Shown piece by piece: positions 1 through 8,540 of a stretch of DNA of 64,000 nucleotides. Location of the stretch: NCBI RefSeq assembly GCF_000421645.1, contig NZ_ATXK01000002.1, positions 124,001-188,000 of the forward strand, given 5' to 3'. Source of the stretch: Aurantimonas coralicida DSM 14790 (GTDB taxonomy: Bacteria; Pseudomonadota; Alphaproteobacteria; Rhizobiales; Rhizobiaceae). Numbering within the stretch: the stretch's first letter is position 1; every line of letters starts with the position of its first letter. The notes under the pieces were generated by a model. The model was not told the DNA's origin, ran no database searches, and saw nothing but the letters and a program-made list of their open reading frames with translations. The translations under genes and the position numbers were made by a program.

Positions 1-315
1 CTGCAGATCCACGACGATGGTCGCGCCGGCCGCCTGCACCGCCTCGTAGAGATGGTCGACATCCTTGACGACGAGATAGGGGCTCTGGGACACGGGCGCG
101 CCGGCCTTCGCCGTGGTCTGCAAGGCGCCGAACGCGTCGTCCCGGGCGTCGCCGACCATCACCATGCCGTCGCCATGGACGAGTTCGGCATGCAGGATAC
201 TGCCGTCTGTATCCTCGTGGACGGCGTGGCGGCTGAAGCCGAGTGTATCGCAGAGCCAGGTGATCATCTTGCGGCAATTCTCGTAGCGAATGGTGGGAAT
301 GACGGTCGATGGCAT
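1..315 (-). CDS. VOC (glyoxalase-fold) family protein, partial
   Basis: This is the N-terminal 105 codons of a protein whose 3' end lies beyond the left edge of the window. It starts with ATG (reverse complement at 313-315) after a GGGAGGAG ribosome site. The sequence opens MPSTVIPTIRYENC and contains a WLCDTLGF segment and a later YLVVKDVDHLYEAVQAAGA segment. These are the usual beta-alpha-beta-beta halves of a vicinal-oxygen-chelate module of the PhnB-like or antibiotic-resistance-like type. The substrate cannot be told from this fragment. It follows a membrane protein gene on the same strand with a 107-base gap. Confidence 0.72.
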   Translation of the reverse strand, partial: MPSTVIPTIRYENCRKMITWLCDTLGFSRHAVHEDTDGSILHAELVHGDGMVMVGDARDDAFGALQTTAKAGAPVSQSPYLVVKDVDHLYEAVQAAGATIVVDLQ

Positions 316-422
316 CGCGGCTCCTCCCTTGCGACGAGGATAGCATCGTAATCGCGTTTCGCGATCCGGGTCATCAAAACTTCACACCCCTCGACGCGAT
401 GCCGCGGCCGAGCGCTCCGGTG

Positions 423-866
423 TCAGAGCCCGGGCCAGGCGAGCGTTGCGCCGGCGACCACCGCGTAGCGGGCGAACTTGCCGATCGCGACGAGGATGGT
501 GAAGCGCAGGAGCGGCACCCGCAGCACGCCGGCGATCACCGTCAGCGCGTCGCCGCCGAGCGGCCACCACGCAAGCAGCAGCGTCCAGACGCCGTAGCGG
601 TTGAAGAACCCCGTGGCCCTGTCGAGATGGCGCGGCGGCACCGGAAACCATCGGCGGTCGGCATAGTGCAGGAGGAAGCGGCCGCACACCCAGTTGACCA
701 CCGAGCCGAGCGTGTTGCCGACACCGGCGACGACGACCAGCAGCCAGGGCTCGCCGATGCCTTCGGCAAGCAGCGCGACCAGCACGATCTCCGAGGCGCC
801 GGGCAGGAGCGTCGCGGCGAGGAAGGCACTCCAGAACAGGCCCGCACAGGCGGCGAACAGCGTCAT
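423..866 (-). CDS. YqaA/DedA-like inner-membrane protein
   Basis: A 147-residue integral membrane protein with about four hydrophobic segments. It has the YqaA-type signature: LPGASEIVLVALL near residues 21-33, VAGVGNTLGSVVNWVCGR near 46-63, and a late LLLAWWPLGGDALTVIAGVLRVPL. This relates it to the DedA/SNARE-associated superfamily, whose members are implicated in membrane lipid transport or homeostasis. The ATG at 864-866 is chosen because translation upstream lacks the family pattern. It is divergent from the DUF2852 gene across about 170 bases. Its specific role is unknown. Confidence 0.8.
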   Translation of the reverse strand: MTLFAACAGLFWSAFLAATLLPGASEIVLVALLAEGIGEPWLLVVVAGVGNTLGSVVNWVCGRFLLHYADRRWFPVPPRHLDRATGFFNRYGVWTLLLAWWPLGGDALTVIAGVLRVPLLRFTILVAIGKFARYAVVAGATLAWPGL

Positions 867-1034
867 CGCGGGGCCGCCGGGCGAACCGAAAAACGCTCGC
901 ACCGGCCAATTTTCGCGCGCGGGAGATTGAACGCCGTTTCGCCAGTCACCATGTTGTGGATACTGCAGCAAGACATGTCGAAGCCCCCGCGATGCCTCAG
1001 CGTCGCGGCCATTTTCGAAAGGAACGTGACTGCG

Positions 1035-1466
1035 ATGACTTCGCGAGCTTTGATTCGTCCGGCATGGACGCCGGCCACGATTGCCCTGATGGTTGGCGGT
1101 TTCATGATCTTCTGGCCTCTCGGCCTGGCGATGCTGGCCTACATCCTCTGGGGTGACCGTTTGGACGGCTTCAAGCGGGACGTCAATGAGACGACGGACC
1201 GCCTGTTCGGCGGCCTGAAGCGCGCCGGCGGGGGCAGCCCCTTCGGCGCCCCGCGGACCGGCAATGTCGCCTTCGACGACTGGCGGGAGAAGGAACTCAG
1301 CCGCCTCGACGAGGAGCGCCGCCGCCTGCACGAGGCCGAGGCCGAATTCGCCGCCTATGCGCGCGAACTGCGCCGGGCCAAGGACCAGCAGGAGTTCGAC
1401 CGCTTCATGGCCGAGCGCGGCAAGCGCCGCGACGATGGCCCGGTGGTCGACGGCCAGCCGGCCTGA
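1035..1466 (+). CDS. DUF2852 membrane-anchored protein
   Basis: A 143-residue protein. One strong transmembrane segment lies near residues 15-38 (IALMVGGFMIFWPLGLAMLAYI). It is followed by a short linker and a charged, probably coiled-coil C-terminal half (DDWREKELSRLDEERRRLHEAEAEF). This layout matches the alphaproteobacterial DUF2852 family, which has no assigned function. The ATG at 1035 has AAAGGAA about ten bases upstream, so longer in-frame readings from further upstream are not preferred. The gene ends in front of a paired hairpin region. Confidence 0.8.
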   Translation: MTSRALIRPAWTPATIALMVGGFMIFWPLGLAMLAYILWGDRLDGFKRDVNETTDRLFGGLKRAGGGSPFGAPRTGNVAFDDWREKELSRLDEERRRLHEAEAEFAAYARELRRAKDQQEFDRFMAERGKRRDDGPVVDGQPA

Positions 1467-1479
1467 CTGTGACGACGGC

Positions 1480-1542
1480 GCCCGGCCTGGGGCCGGGCAC
1501 CCATGAAAAAGGCGGCGGCGTCCCCCGGGCGTCGCCGTTTTT
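1480..1542. terminator. Two adjacent hairpins, the second an intrinsic terminator
   Basis: An 8-bp perfect stem (GCCCGGCC/GGCCGGGC, 1480-1498) is followed by a second GC-rich stem at 1513-1537. The second stem is flanked by AAAAA on its left and GTTTTT on its right. It therefore can stop transcription of the DUF2852 gene and may act in both directions. Confidence 0.7.
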
Positions 1543-1610
1543 CGTGTCTTGAGGGTGTAGACTGCGATTCGAACGGCGGCGTATCGCCGCCCATCCCTAT
1601 CCGGCTGCCG

Positions 1611-2363
1611 ATGTCCTTCCTCTTTCCCCATGCCAAGCCGCGCGTCTCGGCGATCCCCGAACGGCTCGATCTCGCCGGCGGCCCGGTCGCCGTGACGGTC
1701 CGGCGCAACCCCCGCGCCAAGCGCATGATCCTGCGGCTGGCCCCCGGCGCCTCGGGCGTTGTGGTGACCGCGCCGCGCCAGGTGTCGGGCCGGGCGATCG
1801 CCGAATTCCTGGAGCGTCATCGCGGCTGGGTCGAGGAGCGCGTGGCGCGGGCGCCGGGGCAGGTGGTCGTCGCCGACGGCGCGACCATTCCGTTTCGCGG
1901 CGGCACGCTGCGCCTCGTGTCGGCGCCGGAGCGCCGGGCGTCGCGCTTCGAGACGGTCGATGGGGAGGCGTGCCTGGTGGTCGGCGGCGCGCCGGAGCAC
2001 TTCGTGCGCCGTGTCGTCGATACGCTGAAGCGCGAGGCGCGGCAGGATCTGCAGGCGGCGGTGGATCGCCATGCGGCGACTGTCGGCCTGCGTCCGCGTT
2101 CGATGGCGCTGAAGGACACCCGCAGCCGCTGGGGCTCCTGCACCATTGACCGGCGACTGGCCTTTTCCTGGCGCATCGTCATGGCGCCGCCGGAGGTGCT
2201 CGACTATCTCGCCGCCCATGAGGTGGCGCATTTTCGCGAGATGAACCACGGCGCGTCGTTCTGGGCGCTCTGCCGCGAGCTCTGCCCGGGCATGGACCAC
2301 GGCCGCGACTGGCTGAAGCGCCACGGGGCGGGCCTCCACGCCATCGATTGTTCCGGCGCCTGA
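1611..2363 (+). CDS. M48-type (YgjP/WSS1-like, DUF45) metallopeptidase
   Basis: A 250-residue soluble protein. The zinc site HEVAH is at residues 203-207, followed by REMNHGASFWALC, the typical third-ligand region of the YgjP/SprT-like DUF45 family. The segment DTRSRWGSC, upstream of the zinc site, is the other family hallmark. The N-terminal half (VTVRRNPRAKRMILRL) matches the usual start of these proteins. The ATG at 1611 gives the normal length; an earlier in-frame ATG at 1503 would run through the terminator. The substrate is unknown. The neighbouring trp operon begins 90 bases later but is unlikely to be functionally linked. Confidence 0.85.
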   Translation: MSFLFPHAKPRVSAIPERLDLAGGPVAVTVRRNPRAKRMILRLAPGASGVVVTAPRQVSGRAIAEFLERHRGWVEERVARAPGQVVVADGATIPFRGGTLRLVSAPERRASRFETVDGEACLVVGGAPEHFVRRVVDTLKREARQDLQAAVDRHAATVGLRPRSMALKDTRSRWGSCTIDRRLAFSWRIVMAPPEVLDYLAAHEVAHFREMNHGASFWALCRELCPGMDHGRDWLKRHGAGLHAIDCSGA

Positions 2364-2452
2364 CCCGCGGTTTTGCCGCATCCTTTACAGGCCGGGGCGA
2401 GAGGCGCGATAAGGGCGCCAAGAGTGCGATCCGACCTTCGGGAGTACGGCTT

Positions 2453-3139
2453 TTGCGAGCCTTCGACGTCAAGATCTGCGGACTGTCCACGCCCGAGACC
2501 CTCGCGGTGGCGCTGGAGCGTGGCGCAAGCCATGTCGGCTTCGTGCATTTCGCGAAAAGCCCGCGGCATATGGACGTGGAGCCGATGGCCGACCTCGTCG
2601 CAAAGGTCGAAGGCCGCGCCGAGACCGTGATCGTCACCGTCGATCCCGATGATGCGCTGCTTGACCGTTTCGCCAGCGACGTGAAGCCGGATTGGCTGCA
2701 GCTGCATGGCCGCGAGACGCCGGAGCGGGTGCGCGACATCCAGGCGCGCACCGGGCTGAAGGTGATGAAGGCGCTGCCGATTTCTGCCGCCGAGGATCTC
2801 GCCGCGGTCGCGCCCTATGCCGGCGTCGCCGACCGCATCCTGCTCGATTCCAAGCGCCCCAAGGGCTCCGATCTGCCGGGAGGAAACGGCGTCTCCTTCG
2901 ACTGGACGCTGCTTTCGGCCGCCGGGTCGGGCCTTGACCCGCAAATGGCCTATATGCTCTCCGGAGGGATCGACGCCGACAACGTCGCCGAGGCCGTCAG
3001 GATCGCCGATCCGTCCGGCATCGACGTGTCGTCGGGCGTCGAGAGCGCCCCCGGCGTCAAGGATGCCGGCCGCATGCACAGCTTCTTCGATGCGCTGGAT
3101 CGCCTGGGCGAGCCGGCGAGAAAGGCACGAGTCTCGTGA
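2453..3139 (+). CDS. trpF: Phosphoribosylanthranilate isomerase
   Basis: Converts N-(5'-phosphoribosyl)anthranilate to CdRP, the third step from chorismate to tryptophan. The 228-residue (beta/alpha)8 protein opens [14 protein letters not shown], with the catalytic cysteine in KICGL at residue 9. [11 protein letters not shown] carries the catalytic aspartate, and [10 protein letters not shown] forms the C-terminal phosphate loop. I chose a TTG start at 2453, eight bases after GGGAG. No ATG lies close to the conserved N-terminus, and the in-frame ATG at 2348 would add a 35-residue non-homologous extension. Its stop overlaps the trpB start (GTGA), so the two are translationally coupled. Confidence 0.93.
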   Translation: MRAFDVKICGLSTPETLAVALERGASHVGFVHFAKSPRHMDVEPMADLVAKVEGRAETVIVTVDPDDALLDRFASDVKPDWLQLHGRETPERVRDIQARTGLKVMKALPISAAEDLAAVAPYAGVADRILLDSKRPKGSDLPGGNGVSFDWTLLSAAGSGLDPQMAYMLSGGIDADNVAEAVRIADPSGIDVSSGVESAPGVKDAGRMHSFFDALDRLGEPARKARVS

Positions 3140-4356
3140 ACCAGCCGCTGACCCCGAATTCCTTCCGCGCCGGCCCCGACGAGGAAGGCCGCTTCGGCAT
3201 CTTCGGCGGCCGCTTCGTCGCCGAAACGCTGATGCCGCTGATCCTCGACCTGCAGGAAGCCTGGGAGACGGCCCGCGTCGATCCGGCGTTCAAGGCCGAG
3301 CTAGACGGGCTGAACACCCATTACACCGGACGGCCGTCGCCGCTCTATTTCGCCGAGCGGCTGACCGAGAAGCTCGGCGGCGCCAAGATCTACTTCAAGC
3401 GCGACGAGCTGAACCACACCGGCTCGCACAAGATCAACAACTGCCTCGGCCAGATCCTGCTCGCCCGCAAGATGGGCAAGACCCGGATCATCGCCGAGAC
3501 CGGCGCCGGCCAGCATGGCGTGGCGACCGCCACGGTCTGCGCCCGCTTCGGCCTGCCCTGCGTCATCTACATGGGCGCGACCGACGTCGAGCGGCAGTCG
3601 CCCAACGTCTTCCGCATGAAGCTTCTCGGCGCCGAGATCGTGCCGGTCACCGCCGGCCACGGTACGCTGAAGGACGCCATGAACGAGGCGCTGCGCGACT
3701 GGGTGACGAATGTCGATTCCACCTATTACCTGATCGGCACCGCCGCCGGCCCGCATCCCTATCCGGAGCTGGTGCGCGAGTTCCAGTCGGTGATCGGCAA
3801 GGAAACCCGCGAGCAGATGATGGCCGCCGAAGGGCGCCTGCCGGACATGCTGGTGGCGGCCGTCGGCGGCGGCTCCAACGCCATCGGCCTGTTCCATCCG
3901 TTCCTCGACGACAAGGATGTCGCCATCGTCGGCGTCGAGGCGGGCGGCAAGGGCCTTGAGGGCGAGGAGCATTGTGCCTCGCTGACCGCAGGCTCCCCCG
4001 GCGTTCTCCACGGCAACCGCACCTATCTGCTCCAGGACGATGACGGCCAGATCAAGGAAGGCCATTCGATCTCGGCCGGCCTCGACTATCCGGGCATCGG
4101 GCCGGAGCATTCCTGGCTGAAGGATTCAGGCCGGGTCGAATATGTGCCGATCATGGATACCGAAGCGCTCGAGGCTTTCCAGCTCCTGACCCGCACCGAG
4201 GGCATCATCCCGGCGCTGGAGCCGGCCCATGCGCTGGCCGAAGTGGTCAAGCGCGCCCCGACCATGGGCAAGGACCAGATCATCGTTATGAATCTCTGCG
4301 GGCGCGGCGACAAGGACGTCTTCACCGCCGCCAAGCATCTCGGGGTCGAGCTCTAG
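3136..4356 (+). CDS. trpB: Tryptophan synthase beta chain
   Basis: Makes L-tryptophan from indole and serine on pyridoxal phosphate, receiving indole through the tunnel from TrpA. It has 406 residues, normal for the family. HTGSHKINN places the PLP lysine at residue 99, and [10 protein letters not shown] binds the cofactor phosphate. It starts with GTG, overlapping the trpF stop by a GTGA junction. A 99-base gap and cutA separate it from trpA, which is unusual because trpB and trpA normally adjoin. Confidence 0.97.
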   Translation: MNQPLTPNSFRAGPDEEGRFGIFGGRFVAETLMPLILDLQEAWETARVDPAFKAELDGLNTHYTGRPSPLYFAERLTEKLGGAKIYFKRDELNHTGSHKINNCLGQILLARKMGKTRIIAETGAGQHGVATATVCARFGLPCVIYMGATDVERQSPNVFRMKLLGAEIVPVTAGHGTLKDAMNEALRDWVTNVDSTYYLIGTAAGPHPYPELVREFQSVIGKETREQMMAAEGRLPDMLVAAVGGGSNAIGLFHPFLDDKDVAIVGVEAGGKGLEGEEHCASLTAGSPGVLHGNRTYLLQDDDGQIKEGHSISAGLDYPGIGPEHSWLKDSGRVEYVPIMDTEALEAFQLLTRTEGIIPALEPAHALAEVVKRAPTMGKDQIIVMNLCGRGDKDVFTAAKHLGVEL

Positions 4357-4455
4357 ACTGCCGGATGGGCCGCAGCGATTGGCGGCCCGGGAAGCGGAAT
4401 GTCCGAAAAACCAAGCTGACAACGCTGGAGAAGCCAGCGAGCGAAGCGAGCCTGC

Positions 4456-4776
4456 ATGACCGACATCGTCGAAATCCACGTCACCTGCCCGTCGCTCGAT
4501 GAAGCGCGGGAACTGTCGCATGTCCTGATCGACGGTCGCTTTGCGGCCTGCGTCAATATCGGCAAGGAAGTCGACAGCCGCTATGTCTGGCAGGGCAGCA
4601 AGGAGCGCCACGACGAGTGGCCGCTGACGATCAAGACCACGGCGGACCGGTTCGACGCCTGCGCGGCGGCGATCCGCGAACACCATCCCTATGACACGCC
4701 CGCGATCTTCGGCTTCAAGGTCGATCACGTGGACGCGGCGACCGCAGACTGGGTCGCCGAGGTGACGAAAGCCTGA
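4456..4776 (+). CDS. cutA: CutA1 divalent-cation tolerance family protein
   Basis: A 106-residue trimeric ferredoxin-like protein. Family features seen are the opening [14 protein letters not shown], the RFAACVNI strand, the WPLTIKTT strand and the [13 protein letters not shown] motif. CutA proteins have been linked to copper tolerance, but their true role is unsettled. The gene sits between trpB and trpA. Only one base separates its TGA from the trpA ATG, so it is very likely co-transcribed and perhaps translationally coupled with trpA. A small hairpin (4423-4439) precedes its weak ribosome site. Confidence 0.93.
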   Translation: MTDIVEIHVTCPSLDEARELSHVLIDGRFAACVNIGKEVDSRYVWQGSKERHDEWPLTIKTTADRFDACAAAIREHHPYDTPAIFGFKVDHVDAATADWVAEVTKA

Positions 4777-4777
4777 C

Positions 4778-5611
4778 ATGACGACACGCATCGAAGACCG
4801 GTTCCGCGCGCTGAAGGAAGAGGGTCGCCCCGCCTTCGTGACCTTCGTCATGGCCGGCGATCCCGACCACGAGACGGCGCTGGAGATCGCCCGGGCGCTG
4901 CCGGCGGCCGGCGCCGACATCATCGAACTCGGCATGCCCTTCTCCGATCCCATGGCCGACGGGCCGGCGATCCAGAAGGCCGGTCTGCGGGCGCTGCAGG
5001 CGGGCGCCAGCCTGAAGAAGACCCTGTCGCTGGTCCGCGCCTTCCGCGAGGGCGACCAGACGACGCCGATCGTGCTGATGGGCTATTTCAACCCGATCTA
5101 CATCTACGGCGTCGAGGCCTTCGTCGCCGATGCGCTGGAGGCCGGCGTCGACGGGCTGATCGTCGTCGATCTGCCCCCGGAGATGGATGACGAGCTCTGC
5201 CTGCCGGCGCTCGACAAGGGACTGAACTTCATCCGCCTGGCCACCCCGACGACTGACGACAAGCGCCTGCCGGCAGTGCTGAAGAACACCTCCGGCTTCG
5301 TCTATTACGTCTCGATCACCGGCATCACCGGCTCGGCCGCTCCCGATGCGGACAAGGTCGCCGCCGCGGTCGGCCGCATCAAGAAGCACACCGACCTGCC
5401 GGTCTGCGTCGGCTTCGGCGTCACCTCTGCCGACCAGGCGCGCGAGATCGGCAAGGGCGCCGACGGCGTCGTCGTCGGCTCGGCGATCGTCAAGGCGATC
5501 GAGCAGTCGTTGGAGAACGGCCGCGCCACCGCCCGCACGGTGAGCGACGTGCGCGACCTCGTCGGCGAGATCGCCGGCGGCGTGCGTGCCGCCCATCTTG
5601 CCAAGTCCTGA
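4778..5611 (+). CDS. trpA: Tryptophan synthase alpha chain
   Basis: Cleaves indole-3-glycerol phosphate to indole and glyceraldehyde-3-phosphate in the TrpA2B2 complex. It has 277 residues in a TIM barrel. [16 protein letters not shown] carries the catalytic pair Glu50 and Asp61, and [10 protein letters not shown] and VVGSAIV form the phosphate-binding end. It starts one base after cutA. A perfect 9-bp hairpin follows its stop before accD. Confidence 0.97.
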   Translation: MTTRIEDRFRALKEEGRPAFVTFVMAGDPDHETALEIARALPAAGADIIELGMPFSDPMADGPAIQKAGLRALQAGASLKKTLSLVRAFREGDQTTPIVLMGYFNPIYIYGVEAFVADALEAGVDGLIVVDLPPEMDDELCLPALDKGLNFIRLATPTTDDKRLPAVLKNTSGFVYYVSITGITGSAAPDADKVAAAVGRIKKHTDLPVCVGFGVTSADQAREIGKGADGVVVGSAIVKAIEQSLENGRATARTVSDVRDLVGEIAGGVRAAHLAKS

Positions 5612-5675
5612 GCGGGCGACCATGTCCGGGGCGTGACGCGTCCCGTCGACGGGGATGCGTGACCGCCTAATTCCT

Positions 5676-5697
5676 GCGGCAGCGATTGCGCTGCCGC
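5676..5697. repeat. Perfect 9-bp hairpin between trpA and accD
   Basis: GCGGCAGCG and CGCTGCCGC flank an ATTG loop. There is no T-run, so it is not a canonical terminator. It may stabilise the trp message end or partly separate trp from accD-folC expression. Confidence 0.5.
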
Positions 5698-5746
5698 CCC
5701 TCGCCGGCACCGGCTGCCGGACCGATTTTGCCACGGGACAAGTGCC

Positions 5747-6691
5747 TTGAACTGGATCACCAACTACGTTCGCCCGAAGATCTCGAGCCTCCTCGCCACG
5801 CGCGAAGTGCCCGAAAACCTCTGGATCAAATGTCCAGAGACCGGCGAGATGGTCTTCCACAAGGATCTGGAAGCCAATCAGTGGGTGGTGCCGTCCTCCG
5901 GCTTCCACATGCGCATCCGGGCACGCGACCGGCTGAAGGCGTTCTTCGATGACGGCGCCTTCGAGACGATCGAACTGCCGAAGGTCGCGGTCGATCCGCT
6001 GAAGTTCCGCGACTCCAAGCGCTATGTCGACCGGCTGAAGGAATACAAGGCGAAGGCCGAGATGGACGACGCCGTGCTGGCGGCGCGCGGCAGCCTCGAG
6101 GGCGTGCCGGTGATGGCCATCGTCCAGGATTTCGCCTTCATGGGCGGCTCGCTCGGCATGGCCGCCGGCGAGGCGATCATCAAGGGCTTCGAGACCGCCA
6201 TCGCCGAGCGACGCCCGGTGGTACTGTTCGCGGCCTCCGGCGGCGCGCGCATGCAGGAGGGCATCCTGTCGCTGATGCAGCTGCCGCGCACCACGGTGGC
6301 GGTTGAGATGCTCAAGGAGGCGGGACTGCCCTATATGGTCGTCCTGACCAATCCGACGGCCGGCGGCGTGTCGGCTTCCTATGCGATGCTGGGCGATGTC
6401 CACATTGCCGAGCCGGGCGCGGTGATCGGTTTTGCCGGCGCCCGCGTCATCGAGCAAACGATCCGCGAAAAGCTGCCCGAGGGCTTCCAGCGCGCCGAGT
6501 ATCTGATGGCCCATGGCATGGTCGACATGGTCGTGCATCGCCACGAATTGCGCCCGACCATCGCCAATCTCCTGAAGCTGCTGACCAGGCAGCCGGCCGA
6601 GGCCGTCGAGGAGGAGGCGGTCGTGGCCGAGCCGGTCGAGGCCATGGGGTCCGAGCCAGTCCAGGCGCCGGAATCGCAGGCCGCGGGCTGA
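5747..6691 (+). CDS. accD: Acetyl-CoA carboxylase carboxyltransferase subunit beta
   Basis: With AccA forms the carboxyltransferase that moves CO2 from carboxybiotin to acetyl-CoA, the committed step of fatty acid synthesis. It has 314 residues and a crotonase-like core ([44 protein letters not shown]). The start is TTG at 5747, giving the conserved opening [11 protein letters not shown]; no ATG is available there. In the N-terminal zinc-ribbon position only one cysteine (residue 29, IKCPETGEM) remains instead of four. As I recall, this loss is shared with other rhizobial AccD proteins. The last 30 residues are a Glu/Ala/Pro-rich tail. Confidence 0.96.
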   Translation: MNWITNYVRPKISSLLATREVPENLWIKCPETGEMVFHKDLEANQWVVPSSGFHMRIRARDRLKAFFDDGAFETIELPKVAVDPLKFRDSKRYVDRLKEYKAKAEMDDAVLAARGSLEGVPVMAIVQDFAFMGGSLGMAAGEAIIKGFETAIAERRPVVLFAASGGARMQEGILSLMQLPRTTVAVEMLKEAGLPYMVVLTNPTAGGVSASYAMLGDVHIAEPGAVIGFAGARVIEQTIREKLPEGFQRAEYLMAHGMVDMVVHRHELRPTIANLLKLLTRQPAEAVEEEAVVAEPVEAMGSEPVQAPESQAAG

Positions 6692-6735
6692 GCGACCTTT
6701 TTGCATCGCTCCCCGCACTGGCGTAATTCTTTCCG

Positions 6736-8070
6736 ATGACAACGACCTCGCTGGCCGCCGCCGAAATCGACGCCCTGATGCTGAAGCATCCGAAGGGCTT
6801 CGACCTGTCGCTCGACCGCATCCGCCGGCTTCTGACCGAACTCGGTGAGCCGCAGCGCAAGCTGCCGCCTCAGATCCACATTGCCGGCACCAACGGCAAG
6901 GGCTCCGTCACGGCGTTCTGCCGGGCCATTCTGGAGGCCGACGGGCAGGCGGTCCACGCCCATACCTCGCCGCATCTCGTCAACTGGCACGAGCGCTACC
7001 GCATCGGCCGCAAGGGCGAGCCCGGGGCCCTGGTCGACGACGCGATGCTGGCCGAGGCCGTGGCCCGCGCGGCGAAGGCCAATGCCGGTGCGCCGATCAC
7101 CGTATTCGAGATTCTCACCGCGGTGACGTTCCTGCTGTTTTCGGAAAATCCCGCCGACGCGGTGCTTCTGGAAGTCGGGCTGGGCGGTCGCTTCGACGCC
7201 ACCAACGTCATCGAGAGGCCGGCCGTCACGGTCATCACCGCGATCTCGCTCGATCACCAGTCCTATCTCGGCGACCGCGTGGAACTGATCGCGGCGGAGA
7301 AGGGCGGCATCATCAAGCGCGGCGTGCCGGTGGTGCTGGGCCAGCAGAACGAGTCGATCGCGCTGGAAGTGCTGACCTCCATGGCCGACCGCGCCGGGGC
7401 GCCGCTGCTGGTCTACGGCCAGGACTTCTTCGCCTACGAGGAACATGGACGGCTGGTCTATCAGGACGAATCCGGCCTGCTCGACCTGCCGATGCCGCGA
7501 CTGCCGGGACGCCATCAGCTGACCAATGCCGCGACCGCCATCGCCGCTTTGCGCCATGGGGGCTTCGCGCCGGCCGACAAGGCGATCGAGGCGGGTCTTT
7601 CCCATGTCGAATGGCCGGGACGGATGCAGCAGATCGCCTCGGGTCCGCTCTACCGGGCGGCGTTTCCGGGCTCCGAGCTGTGGCTCGACGGCGGCCACAA
7701 TCCCGGTGCGGGCGCCGCCATCGCCGAGACGCTGGCCGATCTGGAGGAGCGGGTCTCGCGGCCGCTGTTCCTCATCGTCGGAATGATCAACACCAAGGAT
7801 CCGACCGGCTTCTTCGCATCCTTTGCCGGCATTGCGCGGCATGTCTTCACCGTGCCCGTCGGCTCGTCGGACGCGGGCATCGACCCCGACGATCTGGCCG
7901 AGGCGGCGATCGACGCGGGTCTCGACGCCGAGCCCTGCGACAGTGTCGAGGAGGCGATCCGGCTGGTCTCCAGCAGCTGGGACGACAGCCGCGCGCCGCG
8001 CTTCCTGATCTGCGGTTCGCTCTACCTGGTCGGCGACGTGCTCTCCAGCAGCGGTCTCGCCCCGCGCTGA
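6736..8070 (+). CDS. folC: Bifunctional folylpolyglutamate / dihydrofolate synthase
   Basis: Adds glutamate to dihydropteroate and to folates in an ATP-dependent Mur-ligase-type reaction. It has 444 residues. The P-loop AGTNGKGSV is at residues 50-58, VLLEVGLGGRFDATNV is the folate/omega-loop region, and LPGRHQLTNAATAIAAL with LDGGHNPGAG marks the C-terminal domain. It follows accD by 44 bases and is the last gene before a strong terminator. The accD-folC pairing is common in proteobacteria. Confidence 0.95.
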   Translation: MTTTSLAAAEIDALMLKHPKGFDLSLDRIRRLLTELGEPQRKLPPQIHIAGTNGKGSVTAFCRAILEADGQAVHAHTSPHLVNWHERYRIGRKGEPGALVDDAMLAEAVARAAKANAGAPITVFEILTAVTFLLFSENPADAVLLEVGLGGRFDATNVIERPAVTVITAISLDHQSYLGDRVELIAAEKGGIIKRGVPVVLGQQNESIALEVLTSMADRAGAPLLVYGQDFFAYEEHGRLVYQDESGLLDLPMPRLPGRHQLTNAATAIAALRHGGFAPADKAIEAGLSHVEWPGRMQQIASGPLYRAAFPGSELWLDGGHNPGAGAAIAETLADLEERVSRPLFLIVGMINTKDPTGFFASFAGIARHVFTVPVGSSDAGIDPDDLAEAAIDAGLDAEPCDSVEEAIRLVSSSWDDSRAPRFLICGSLYLVGDVLSSSGLAPR

Positions 8071-8100
8071 ACTCCTGCGTGCTTTAAGGCCATCACAAGA

Positions 8101-8131
8101 AAAAGGCCCGGGCGATCGACCCGGGCCTTTT
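8101..8131. terminator. Bidirectional terminator between folC and trxA
   Basis: A perfect 12-bp inverted repeat (AAAAGGCCCGGG and CCCGGGCCTTTT) with a seven-base loop. The A- and T-ends serve both strands, which suits the convergent folC and trxA genes. Confidence 0.92.
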
Positions 8132-8165
8132 CAATTCATCGCGATGACGCTGGACGCTGAGCCGT

Positions 8166-8486
8166 TCAGGCAGCGCCCTTGTTGATCCAGTCGACGAGCT
8201 TCGACTTGGACTGCGCGCCGACCATCGTGTCGGCATGCTCGCCATTCTTGAAGATCATCAGCGTCGGGATCGAACGCACGCCGAACTGGGCGGCGATGTC
8301 CGGGTTCTCGTCGATATTCACCTTGGCGATCCGGACATTATCCATCTCGTTGGAGATTTCCTCGAGGCTTGGCGCGATCATCTTGCAGGGCCCGCACCAC
8401 TCGGCCCAGAAATCGACGACGACGGGCTTGTCGCTGCCGAGGACGTCGGTCTGGAAATTGCTGGTGTCGATCTTTGTCGTGGCCAT
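8166..8486 (-). CDS. trxA: Thioredoxin
   Basis: A 106-residue cytoplasmic thiol-disulfide reductant with the active site WCGPCK at residues 30-35 (Cys31, Cys34). The conserved cis-proline region [14 protein letters not shown] is also present. It starts with ATG after a GGAG site. It is the last gene of the reverse-strand addB-addA-trxA run; about 54 bases separate it from the addA stop. Confidence 0.97.
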   Translation of the reverse strand: MATTKIDTSNFQTDVLGSDKPVVVDFWAEWCGPCKMIAPSLEEISNEMDNVRIAKVNIDENPDIAAQFGVRSIPTLMIFKNGEHADTMVGAQSKSKLVDWINKGAA

Positions 8487-8540
8487 GGTCGGCTCCTAAA
8501 TCCTGTTCGTCTCGTTACGTAGAAGTCGCTTGGCGCCAAA

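Noticed and set aside
423-2381. A 652-codon reverse frame joining the YqaA-like gene to sequence opposite the metallopeptidase gene
   Set aside because: Only the last 147 codons look like protein. The rest is antisense to the DUF2852 and YgjP-type genes.
4357-4455. Possible tryptophan leader/attenuator in the trpB-cutA gap
   Set aside because: No short Trp-rich peptide and no paired terminator/antiterminator; it also lies inside the operon, not before it.
4715-7842. Long reverse-strand open frames opposite trpA, accD and folC
   Set aside because: Antisense shadows of genes with clear catalytic motifs; low-complexity translation.
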